Shown here: positions 49,937-59,040 of the stretch, piece by piece
Numbering within the stretch: the stretch's first letter is position 1
Layout: the number at the start of each line of letters is the position of its first letter
DNA from: Falciphora oryzae
Lineage: Eukaryota; Ascomycota; Sordariomycetes; Magnaporthales; Magnaporthaceae
Direction: 5' to 3'
Assembly (NCBI GenBank): GCA_000733355.1
Contig: JNVV01000072.1
Coordinates: 1-64,000, forward strand
Length of the DNA stretch: 64,000 nt
Program-made: the position numbers and the translations under genes
The notes under the pieces: generated by a model
What the model saw: the letters and a program-made list of their open reading frames with translations, nothing else
The model's database searches: none
What the model was told of the DNA's origin: nothing

Positions 49937-50407
49937 TTACTGGCAGCCGTGGCGGCCGGCTGCGCGGGCGATGTCGATGCAGGCGGCGCCAGTGTAGGGG
50001 GTGCCATTGTACTGCGTGTCGGGGCACTCGCAGGCGACGCCCCAGGGGCCGAAGATCTTCTCGGTGCAGAGCCTTGCGCAACGGCCTGGAGATTGTATTT
50101 TTTTTTTTTTTTTTTGCTCAGCGGATGAAAATGCACCTTGGGGACCCACCGCACGGTAGTAGAGAAGGGCTAGTTGAGAGAGCCAAGCGGCATGCAGCTT
50201 GCGTCGTGCCGCGGAAAGAAGTTTGGGCATGGTGGTGTAATTATGGCGGGACTATGGTTGGGGGAACTAAGCGGATATATTCTACTCACCGGCGCTGCCG
50301 TACTGGCAGGAGATGGCGCCGCCGATGCAGGTGCGCAGGCCCTTCTCGGCGGAGACCATGCCGGCCGCGGCGGCCAGGATGACGGCGAAGACCTTGGTGG
50401 CGAGCAT
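49937..50407 (-). CDS. 8-cysteine small secreted protein, paralogue A, 88 aa
   Basis: Model: 50407-50290 joined to 50085-49937. The GTGAGT donor and CTCCAG acceptor (204-nt intron containing a 16-T tract) join SAG-RCARLC. The signal peptide is MLATKVFAVILAAAAGMVSA. The mature protein starts EKGLRTCIGGAISCQYG and ends GAACIDIARAAGRHGCQ. Eight cysteines are spaced C-x6-C-x7-C-x3-C-x11-C-x-C-x14-C-x11-C. A paralogue with the same frame of cysteines and the shared blocks GAISCQYG, YTGAACI and GRHGC lies 1.8 kb to the right on the other strand. I do not recognise a named family. The CxxxC...CxC core is reminiscent of cysteine-stabilised alpha-beta folds, an inference only. Confidence 0.8.
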
Positions 50408-52237
50408 CTTTGTGGTTTTGACGGGAGTGGGTTGCTGTGGAGGGCAAAGATGTGTCGGCAGCTAGGAGGCTTGTATGAGGAGCGAGCAGATGAGGGACTG
50501 GAGTGTGAGCGGGTGAGGAGAAGAGCCAGGAAGAGTCCTTAGATGGTCAGACTCGATGACTTCTTATAGGAGACAGGAGGGCCTCATGAGCACCGCCGGC
50601 TGTCTAGTTGAGGTCTCGACGAAAGCCGCCTCTCGACTTACGTGGTGGTGTGCCTGCTTGGACGCTCATCTCTCATGAGTCGGGTACCCATGGCAGTCGC
50701 AGCTCATCAGCCCGTGGTACAGCACCGCTGGGTCTCTGCCTGATCTCAGCGGTGAGCTCTCATGACATCCCTCAATCCCCCCTGCAAACATTGCCACTCC
50801 CATAGACGGACACGTCGACCCACGACCTTGTGGGTGTCATGTCTCGCCCCAGTGGAATCCAGAACTGAGGCAACCTTCCCCCTCGAGAAGCAAGAAACTG
50901 GAGAATGAATCCTAGTCGGTATGCCCTCCAATCCTCCATCCTGCGCTTGCGATGTGCATTCCGTATTGGCGCCAAGCATGGGGAAATACATCAGGCGTCG
51001 TAACAGGTTGTGTGGTGTGGTGTGGGGCGGATCTTCATCCTTTATTTTTGCGAATCTGGATGCACTGAGTCGGTTGCAAGATAAGCATATCTACCGATAG
51101 ATTTCTTGGCACGGAAAAATTATTGCGGCATAGCCATGGGTAGGGGCCACAGCCGGCGGCGGCGGTGTGGTATCCATTAGGGACCCGTAAGGCTCAACTG
51201 GGCTGGGCTGGGAGTTGCTCCACCTCGATGGCTGCTTGCCACTACGGTCTTCTAGCCGAGATGGCCAGTGGCTGCGGCTCCGCGCTGGGTTTTCGGTTCA
51301 GGGGCCGACTTCCGGGGATGATGCTGGGCCGAGATCTTCCAACCCAATCTCATACGGGGGTGGCTCGCCCTGAACCACTGTCGTTCCATCCCAGCACGTT
51401 CAAGGCAGATTTGTGGGGGAGCGGCGCTCCTCAGCGCCGGCTGAAAAGGTCCGCCCCAAGTCCCAAGGCCAGCCATCCCATGATCACGGCCAACCAAGGA
51501 CCTTCTCGCACTTGTCAGCCCCTTATGTCGGGTCGCGACGGGAGCGAGATTGCGAACCTAGGCGTTTCCAGTCTGTTTCCCTACGAGTCATCAGCCTTGT
51601 TCCGACATGGGCAGGTCGATGAGGCGTGGGGGGTGCCGCCACGGACAATCTTTTGCGGAAATGCAGCCATCATGACTGCGGCCTCTTAACCGTTGTCAAC
51701 AACTTCTCTGAAATGGAGGAAGGCTCAATGAGAGATACTTGCTCGGGTGCATGGCCCATGATACCTCGCTAAGCCCGAGCCCCACGATGCCCTCGTGACG
51801 GACGGGCGGGGGAGGCACAGATAGGGGAGGTGGATCGGCGGGCGACTTCAACTCACATTTGGTCCACGGTACCAATGAGGAGACACTTGTCGCTGGGTAT
51901 CATCACACCTCATCAGGAAGCTGCAGAATGAAGAGCAGGGGAGATTGAGGTCGATTGCATGCACGCACGTGTCCTCCCTCACGATGCACCCTGTGGAGTG
52001 CCTCCCGGTGGTTATCTTGGCGCATTATCGCCAGTATCGCGCTGACGGATAATGAGAGCTAGATTTTGTATAAAGCCCTCTCATTCCATCCCCTCTCCTC
52101 TCCCCCAAGACCTTCTCATCACCCGCCAGCCCAGCTCCTCCTCCACGTCTTCCTCCCAACCACCGCTCATCAGCCGCCGCCAACATCAACTTCAGTCACT
52201 CTCTTCAACCCTTCAGGGAAACCAAAACACATCAAAA
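50408..52237. other. Intergenic, shared upstream region of the 8-Cys gene pair
   Basis: The pair is transcribed divergently from this 1.8-kb region. No gene is supported inside. A TGTGGTGTGGTGTGGGG stretch (about 51011) and a TATAAAG (about 52072, TTTTGTATAAAGCCC) upstream of paralogue B are visible. Confidence 0.45.
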
Positions 52238-52549
52238 ATGCAGCTCCTCGCCGCCCTCGCCTCCCTCTTGGCCCTGGCTGCCGCCGTGCCCACCTCCAGC
52301 AACGGGCAGGAGTACGAGATCGAGCGCCGCGACCTGGAGACAGGCGTGGTCCAGCAGCTCGACCCCCGCAACAAGGGCCTCCGCGGCTGCATCCTGGGAG
52401 CCATCTCGTGCCAGTACGGCCCCGTGCGCTGCGCAAAGATCTGCGGCGGCTCCTCCATCTGCGACTGCGCCGATGTGCACGAGGGCCACGCCTACACGGG
52501 CGCCGCGTGCATCAACCCCATCACCGCCCTCGGCCGCCACGGCTGCTAA
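52238..52549 (+). CDS. 8-cysteine small secreted protein, paralogue B, 103 aa
   Basis: Single exon. The signal peptide MQLLAALASLLALAAAVPTSS is followed by a short pro-region with a dibasic ERR (possible Kex2-type site), then the mature 8-Cys domain GLRGCILGAISCQYGPVRC to ALGRHGC. Spacing is C-x6-C-x6-C-x3-C-x5-C-x-C-x13-C-x11-C, differing from paralogue A mainly in the fourth loop (5 against 11). The coding third positions are almost all G/C, showing strong coding bias. The 3' side has a probable UTR intron (GTAAGG at 52595, CTCTTGCAG at 52680). A TATA-like box lies about 165 bp upstream. Confidence 0.82.
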   Translation: MQLLAALASLLALAAAVPTSSNGQEYEIERRDLETGVVQQLDPRNKGLRGCILGAISCQYGPVRCAKICGGSSICDCADVHEGHAYTGAACINPITALGRHGC

Positions 52550-53056
52550 ATGCTGGTGGGATAGGCTTGATTGCTTGCTACGGACCTCAAGGAGGTAAGG
52601 CTGTTCCTATATTTATGCTTATCGTTTCGTTTCCCTTGAGATTTCTGGTTACCCTTGCTAACATGTCTGTTCTCTTGCAGATAGAACTCGCTTGGCGGCG
52701 TGATTGAGGAGGAGAGGTCGGCTCTATGCTGGCGTGCATTGGAAATGGATGAGGGGTCGCGATGGGTCCGAGTCTGTTTGTAGTCTCTGCAGAGTGGCAT
52801 CCTAATTAAATACCTAATAAGCATCAACTCACGAGGGGACCCAAAGCCCAGACGTCGGCCGCTCAAGTCCATTTGGTCCCAGATTTGCTTCCGGGCTCTT
52901 CGAATACAAAGATTTCTGGTGGCTGGTAAAAGAAAGGGACCCCTCTAGGCAGCGACATTGGAATCTTGTCGATCCAGAAGGCTGTCCACGAATCCCATCC
53001 ACCACAAGTCAGCTTTTCGTATTTACAGGATGGTAAAGCCGCAGGGATACAGGCAA
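52550..53056. other. 3' region of paralogue B, no further gene
   Basis: Contains the probable spliced 3' UTR of the 8-Cys gene and the 3' flank of the minus-strand kinase remnant. No coding frame is supported. Confidence 0.4.
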
Positions 53057-54034
53057 TTATTGCTCACATCTGCCGTAGCCAAAAATCCGGACAAACACCT
53101 TCTTCTTGGGGGGAAATACGTTGAAGTACTCGTCTGTTGCAAGGTATGCCAAGCTCGTGTCGTCAACTAGGTATAAGGGAGCATTCTCCCGAGGAAAGTC
53201 GATGACTTTGTGAAACAGGGGCGTAATTCCAGGGGTCCCCAAGAAGTCCACGAGCTCCTTTGGGGATATCTCCTGTATCCGGGGGAGCGCTATTCCGTAG
53301 TGCCACTATGGGGGTCTTCAATACCCTGGCTGGTTAGTTAACGCCGCGGCACGGCGTCGCGTTCTCTGTCATCGAGTAAACCCTCACCCCCTTGCCAATC
53401 CCCTCACGGTGCAGACAAGCAAAGCCGGCGGCGATCTGATTGACGACCGCGCCGGGGGAGTACCTGAGCCTCGGGGAGTGCTCGAATCTGCGGATGACCT
53501 CGGTCACAAGGCAGCTGTGGAATCCGTTGGGGCCTTCAATGATGAAGGCACCGTATAGCTCGAGCACGGTGCCGTGGGCCCTCGTGCCATCCCGGGCCGC
53601 CTGAAGATGGCGCGGAATCAGAACCTCGTTGTCCCATTTAGCCTCTTCGGAGCCACTGCAGATTTTGAGAGCAACCCAGCGCCTAGCGCAGCGGTCGATC
53701 GATCATGTCAGTTCCCTGACTATTGGAGATAAGTACTCGGACGGAATGGCTTTAGGGCTCTGTGTGCTTACTGCTCTCCGATGTCGCGCGCAAGCCATAC
53801 GCACGACAAGGCACCGTTGCCGAGCTTACGATACGCACGATACCTCGGCGGCCTCGCGGGCTCGTTTATGCAAGTTGAAGGCGTGGGCAGAGTGTCGCCA
53901 AGGACGACCGGGTGGTACCCGCCTCTCCGGTACCTGCCCACATCCTCGTGATCGAAACAGGGTCCGCACCCGACACCGTAGAACAGAGATTCATGCGTAT
54001 ATTCGGACGACGGACCGGGATACCAAGTAGGCAT
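53057..54034 (-). pseudogene. Broken SRPK-like serine/threonine kinase
   Basis: Exon 1 (54034-53772) carries YRRGGYHPVVLGD and KLGNGALSCVWLARD, the SRPK-type N-lobe with its glycine loop. A GT-AG intron joins it to 53682 onward, giving EQRWVALKICSG (VAIK lysine) and then LELYGAFIIEGPNGFHSCLVTEVIR, the hinge. After CLHREGIGKG the catalytic HxD loop is missing, and reading resumes after an apparent intron at HYGIALPRIQEISPKELVDFLGTP. Near the end, VRIFGYGR lacks the Asp expected before Phe-Gly, and the frame stops within 4 codons (TAA 53057). With both catalytic Asp residues lost and the C-lobe absent, it cannot be an active kinase. Confidence 0.65.
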
Positions 54035-54441
54035 GATGGAGGCAGAAGTCGGCGTGGGTGTGCCAGGTTGCTGGTAAGCGTGGTGCTTGGTTTGGTGAAG
54101 GAGAAGAGAGCGAGTAGATCGCAAAGGGCAGGTGAGGGCGCAAAAAGCATGATTTTTGCTTGGCTAGGACGTCATCAACGCACAGGCCACGAGGATGACC
54201 CAAATCAACACCGTCTGTACACTGGTTCTCCGCCAGTCAGGCTGTTTGGGCCCGCCTCTTGGGTCATTCAGGCTGTTTGAGCCAGCCTCCTTAGTCAGTC
54301 GGGGTGTCCTTCTCATTTCCCGCCTTCCCACAAGACAGGTGCCTCAGTATCTATACTGAGGAAGTTTATCTTCTTGACAAACGGTGTGCTAGTCGTTTGT
54401 ACACCTATGTTGCATCAGTACTATACAGTCACCATTACCCA

Positions 54442-54832
54442 GGGCGTGTTTGATACTAAATGGTTTTTTGATTTTTTTTCCTTACAGTTTTTAAAGAACC
54501 AGTTTATGGACCCGTGACAAAATGTAACGGGGTTGCCCCTAGGCCTCCGTGGCTTGATATGCAGTGGTGCCAGAGGGCTCAATCACGAAGTGATTGAACT
54601 GTTGGATCTTTTAGTCCATGTAGTCGAGTGGGTAAACTCACACTCCCTTACACAAAAGTTTAGAAGTTTAAAAATTTGACTCGCTACAGGTATTTTTTCA
54701 ACCAGGGCAGCGAGTCGTGTCCATGCCGTCACCTTTTCAAGGTGGTGTTGGGTACTTTCGGGTAAAACTGGACCGTCTCCACGAGGTAAGTTTGTTACAA
54801 AACCAAAAAAACCATTGGTATCAAACACGCCC
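54442..54832. mobile_element. Family B small TIR element, copy 2
   Basis: Starts GGGCGTGTTTGATACTAAATGG and ends CCATTGGTATCAAACACGCCC (inverted). Its interior is related to 49143-49428 in reverse orientation. Minus-strand frames inside are incidental. The target duplication is not clear; a CA dinucleotide flanks both ends. Confidence 0.75.
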
Positions 54833-54834
54833 CA

Positions 54835-55122
54835 GTTTTCAGCTTTGGCGGTGTGTACTAAGGCCCTCATAACCAAGGCGTCGTGAGCCCTGAGTTGCAT
54901 ATGAGCTGATAGTGACATATTAGGGTTTACAAACCCAAAAGCCAATGGAAGACCGCAGTCCAAGAGCAACAGACACTAGATTCCAAGTGATCCAAGCATA
55001 TGTTTGGTCTGCGTTTCTAATGATGACACTTGCCTTGCTAACAGTGTCGGCATGTTCCCAGTCTACTATAAGCGGTTCCTACCAGATCATTGCCCATGCC
55101 GGCATATCCCTCTCCCTCTCTC
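54835..55122. other. Short unannotated spacer between two transposons
   Basis: Fewer than 300 bases with a few short frames. No feature seen. Confidence 0.3.
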
Positions 55123-55170
55123 TTAGGGGCTGTTCAATACAATTGGTTTTTTTTTGGTTTTTTTTTTTTT

Positions 55171-56500
55171 GAGGCTCTTCCCGGGCACGCACCCTTTTTG
55201 CTCCCACACGCACTTTGCCCCACTTTTGGCCCGTGCAGCGCCTGTGCGTTCCGGTTTCGCAGCCCACGTAATTTTGCCTGCAGATTGAACTTGGTGCCAT
55301 TTTTGATCCATTTTTCAACAATTACCCCTATGAACGAAGTGATCACGATCTCGAGCGACGACGAGGCCGGGCCGGACGAGGCTGGNNNNNNNNNNNNNNN
55401 NNNNNNNNNNNNNNNNNNNNNNNNNNNNNNNNNNNNNNNNNNNNNNNNNNNNNNNNNNNNNNNNNNNNCGACCTCCCTGGGCCGCTAACCCCGTGGGGGT
55501 CCTTTCAACCCTCTATCCTACCTACGAGGCCCTTATACAAGCCATGAGCGCCTACCTCGATACGAGGGGATCCACGTAACAACCGTGCGATCGCAATCTG
55601 ACCCCCAGGGCCTTAAAAAGCTCGAGGCCGGGTGCCTCTTCCGGCTACGACCGCGGGCCTCGCAGGCCCTCCGTTTGCGCACAAGCACCTCCCAGATATC
55701 CAACTGCACCTACGGCTTTATTCTGCAACGCCTTGAGGCTAACGGAGGTCTTTGGAGCACCAGAATGACGAGTTCTACCTACCAAGGCCACGGCCGCCTC
55801 TATCCCAACGCAGTAGGGCCCTTTGTTCGCCAACAGGCCTCGGCCCTTACAGACAGGCACTGGAGGTTCCTACGCCCTTTATTCGAGGACTCTACCGTCC
55901 GCACGCGATCGATACTCGACCTCTGCCGGGCCCGTTCAACGAGGCGCCGGCGGCAGGGCCTCGCACCCGCGCCCGCACGGGTATACGGGCCAGCGCAAGG
56001 CGTGATTACTCTCAACACGAACTGGGTGCCTCCCTGGAGGCACGTGACGAGGCTGACGAGGCGGAAGGTCCGGTGCTTACCCTCGGCACTCCCCTACCCT
56101 CAACGCCGGCCGCCCTGCCCTCAACGCCGGCCGCCCTGCCTTTAAGGCTGGCCGGGAGGGCCTCCACGTTCTTTCCAGCGCCTGCGCCGGCCTCTGACGA
56201 GTTTTTTGATCCCTTTGCGAGTCCCTAGGCCCCTCTGTAGCCCTAGATAGACGGCCTCAACGCCGTGCCCCTGCACTTTTCCTATGTAATTTGGCGATTC
56301 AACACCGCGTTTTTGATCGTTTTTTAATAAATTGCTCGTTGCGATAACTTCTATTTGCTTCCCTTTTGTTGATTGAGCCCCTGCCTGCATTGAAGCCTAT
56401 GTTCGTTTGTGTGGGTGCGCCATAGAAAAGTCCATGCGCACCGATATCGGGGTGGGGGTGCGTGTGGGAGCAAAAAGGGTGCGTGCCCGGGAAGAGCCTC
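55171..56500 (+). mobile_element. Nested MULE-like element with 43-bp perfect TIRs
   Basis: Bases 55171-55213 (GAGGCTCTTCCCGGGCACGC...) are exactly inverted at 56458-56500. The flanks are T-runs, so an 8-10-bp duplication cannot be resolved. Inside, a plus-strand product starts MNEVITISSDDEAGPDEAG at 55330. After a gap it continues PTYEALIQAMSAYLDTRG and, one frame over, HVTTVRSQSDPQGLKK, resembling the N-terminal FAR1/MULE-type region. It then turns Pro/Ala/Arg-rich and ends near 56228 with no DDE core. It is thus a deleted, non-autonomous derivative. The MULE assignment is tentative. Confidence 0.65.
55386..55468. other. Assembly gap (83 N)
   Basis: Unknown bases inside the nested element, directly after an acidic repeat-like GACGAGGCCGG sequence. 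The gap may represent a collapsed tandem repeat. The frame across it cannot be judged. Confidence 0.99.
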
Positions 56501-57258
56501 TTTTTTTTTAACCCCCTGGCCGGTTTCTTGACCTTATTTAAGCTTAATTCTCGACGTGGAGACAACGCCCGGGGTCGCCCTGTGCCCGTTCATATATATA
56601 TTTGGGCCTGATTTTCGGTGGGTTCACATCCACAGGATACGGGCAACGTTTATTTATAAAAAGCAAAAGGCACAGATGTTCGAAATAGAAGCTATTCCCA
56701 AAATAACAACGACCCGTGCAAAGTCGTGATCCAGGGTCAAAGCAGGCCGGAGTAGCCTCACGTTCTAAAGGTCCCCGCGCCGGCGCAGGGCCCGGGAAGT
56801 AGCCGAGGAGGGAGCCACTAGATAGAGCAAAAAAAGGAGAATTGAACAGTGTATTTGGTGTAATCAGCGGGCAAAAGTTGCATGTAAAATCGACGAGTTA
56901 ACTTGTTGCACCCTTGTTTCCTGCACTTGACCCGGATCTCCTCCACTTTTTATACCGGGAAGCCTGCCCTGGCCCTCTTTAATCAAAGTCGCACGTGGGT
57001 TACAGGGCCTTTATCTACGCGACTCGTTGGCCAGGTCAAAAAGATACTTCTAGCTGGCCTAGAGCTATATTTATTAAGCTTTTTACAAGAGCCAGGGAAC
57101 TTCTAGCTCTGATCCGCAACCCGGTTTTCAAGCGGTTTTCAAAAATAGTATGGAAGCCCCAAAAAACCGCAATTGTATTGAACAGCCCCTTAGAATGCTT
57201 TCCATGTCGACCCCCCGGCCCACCGAGCCATTTTTTCACTTTCGAGTAGGGTCAAGGG

Positions 57259-57590
57259 TGTCACGGCACCCAGGGGGTCACGTGCCCTGGCCCTGCCAGG
57301 CCCCTCCACTAGATAGAGATTTTCTCCCAGGCAGGGCTTCCAGCCCAGGCCTCTTCGGAATACAACCTCTTTCCGCCATACAGATTATCAGCCTACCTGT
57401 GACCTCCCAAGTGCTCTGATATATTGTCACGGCACCCAAAGGGTCACGTGCCCAGGCCTCCGCACGGGCCTCCAGGCCAGAGTAGATAGAGATTTTCTCT
57501 AGGCCCCAGGCCTCCGGCCTGGCTTCCTTTTGAATACCAATCTTCTTTGCCGCCATTTTCTCTAGCCCTTTATGCAGTGATAAAGGGTGA
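57259..57590. repeat. Imperfect tandem duplication, 166-bp period
   Basis: TGTCACGGCACCCA with GGGTCACGTGCCC starts at 57259 and again at 57425. Both copies continue with a GGCC-rich stretch, AGATAGAGATTTTCTC, CAGGCCT and a CCGCCAT ending. A TG-start with a TGTCACGGCAC word resembles fungal LTR ends, so these may be tandem solo-LTR fragments, but no matching CA end or target duplication is clear. Confidence 0.55.
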
Positions 57591-57847
57591 CTCTAACGCG
57601 GTGAAGCTGGTCTGAATGTTAATAACGATGAGTTTTCACCCCTTAGGACCAGTAGTACGACCGTCACCTTGTCATCAAAGTGGAGGTCTTCGTCATCCCA
57701 GGGCTGGCCTCGCGTCTTACGTTAAATAGAACGAGTGGTCCAGTTGTATTCTCACCTCTCTCCCAGAATTTCCAGCCAGTTTAATCCCCAACAACTTGCA
57801 TTACATTCTGTCAACTCTACCCACAGCAGAAGCACAATACGGGCACC

Positions 57848-58176
57848 ATGCCTGACGACGAAGCAGAGCAGAAGAATCCCAAGCATGCGCCGGTCCTAAC
57901 GGCTACGTCAAAACCCAGGATGTCAACGGACACAAATTCACAGCCTATTACATCAGCGACGAAATGTGGACCGGGATCAAGATATCCCGTACGGTGCACC
58001 TGTACTGCAAGAAGGGTAGTATCAGCACGGGACAGTACTCTCGGTACTTCCTATACCAGTGGAGGGACGGCAAGATCGGAGATAGGCCGTTCAAAGAGAT
58101 CGTGGACGAGATAGCCCAGAATGATCTCCCCAACCGGCCGCCGGCGGGGATGCTATTGGAGGCAGCGAGAGCATGA
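57848..58176 (+). pseudogene. Hypothetical small protein, frame-disrupted
   Basis: From about 57880 one frame reads CAGPNGYVKTQDVNGHK-FTAYYISDEMWTGIKISRTVHLYC to a TGA at 58174, ending NDLPNRPPAGMLLEAARA. It is clearly protein-like but has no start: the only good ATG (57848) opens a different frame. One indel or a missed splice is needed. The largest free-standing piece starts MWTG at 57964 (70 aa). A two-cysteine pattern and YFLYQW are visible. Family not recognised. Confidence 0.4.
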
Positions 58177-58792
58177 AAGGCGAGGACGGCAGCTGAGTCG
58201 GGAAGTAGTCACTGGCACTAACGGGGGTTGCGGCAAGCCGACTTTGGGAGGAGTAAAGGATTGCGGGGGTGCGTAAGGGGGCGGAGTTTAGACGGTGGGC
58301 GCGGAAACTACGGAGGATGGCGGCGGAGCCCACGATGACGCCGATGGCGATGCCGGCGATGGCGCCTTGGGAGAGCGGGGCGGGGCCGCCGCCGTTGTCG
58401 CCCCGGAAGCTTCCGCCGGGGCCGTTGTTTCCGTTCCAGTCGCCGCCGGGGCTGCCCTAGTCGAAGTCGTTCTCGGTAGCGTTGAAGCAGGGGATGGTGG
58501 AGCGGAAGTTGGCGGTCTCGACGAATTGCTGCGGTGGGAGAACGTGCGTCACTAGTGCCGAGAATACCAGTGGGAGTCAATCCTCCCTTTGCGGAGGTGG
58601 ACATTTGCCACCGCGCCGATAGGGGCGAGGTGAAAGAGAGATGTGGGAAGACCTACAATGTCAGCGCAGGTATAAAAGGTCTGCTCATTCCCATTGTTCT
58701 CGCTCGGGCACCTGGCGCGGTAGGCCAGCTGGATGGTGGCGTTGTCGCCGGCCCTGGCGTTGGACGGCACGGCGGCGACCAGACTCGACCCT
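58091..58792 (-). pseudogene. BIM1/X325-like copper-binding cell-surface protein, truncated
   Basis: From 58792 the minus strand reads RAGDNATIQLAYRARC and ENNGNEQTFYTCADI, then a GTAGGT donor (about 58658) and a CAG acceptor lead to QFVETANFRSTIPCFNATENDFD. These are the C-terminal strands of the BIM1/LPMO-X325 family (the NATIQ, Q-F-CAD and P-CFN-T blocks). A TAG stop follows at once. Beyond it a Gly/Asn/Pro-rich linker leads to a hydrophobic helix GAIAGIAIGVIVGSAAIL. The N-terminal half with the copper histidines is missing, cut at the AT-rich repeat border near 58800. Normal members sit on the cell surface by a GPI anchor or helix. Confidence 0.65.
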
Positions 58793-59040
58793 GCCTTACA
58801 AATACTAAAATGGAAAAAAATCCCAAAAAAATCATACTAGCAGATTATATGCGGTGGAATTTATCCAAATACCGCTTTAGCGGGGAGCGCTAAATTTAGC
58901 AATCGCGTTAGCAGGTTCACCTGCTGAATTTTAGCAAACTCCAGCGGGTGGCCCGCTAGAAAAATCATTAGTGCACAATGATCAAAATTTGCCGCTGCAC
59001 AATCCGCCGACGTAATTTTTATTTTATATTTTATTTTTTA
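58793..59040. other. AT-rich decayed sequence at the border of the transposon block
   Basis: No coding. From here to the right end the base composition drops and stop codons become dense. Confidence 0.5.

Larger units (their letters stand above)
55126..57189. mobile_element. Family A DNA transposon, copy 3, interrupted by a nested element
   Basis: Termini GGGGCTGTTCAATACAATTGG and CAATTGTATTGAACAGCCCC are flanked by TTA (55123-55125 and 57190-57192). Its own sequence is split: about 45 bp left of 55171 and about 690 bp right of 56500. The right part contains the TTTAAGCTTAATTCTCGACG and GACGAGTTAACTTGTTGC blocks of the family. A 1.33-kb element has jumped into a T-run close to its left end, so it is older than that insertion. 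Confidence 0.85.

Noticed and set aside
49822..50382. Plus-strand Arg-rich frame over 8-Cys paralogue A
   Set aside because: It is antisense to a gene with signal peptide, consensus intron and a paralogue. The Arg runs and poly-Phe come from reversed GC-rich codons and the T-tract.
51165..51689. 174-codon frame between the 8-Cys genes
   Set aside because: No signal peptide, domain or splice continuation. It lies in the probable shared promoter region.
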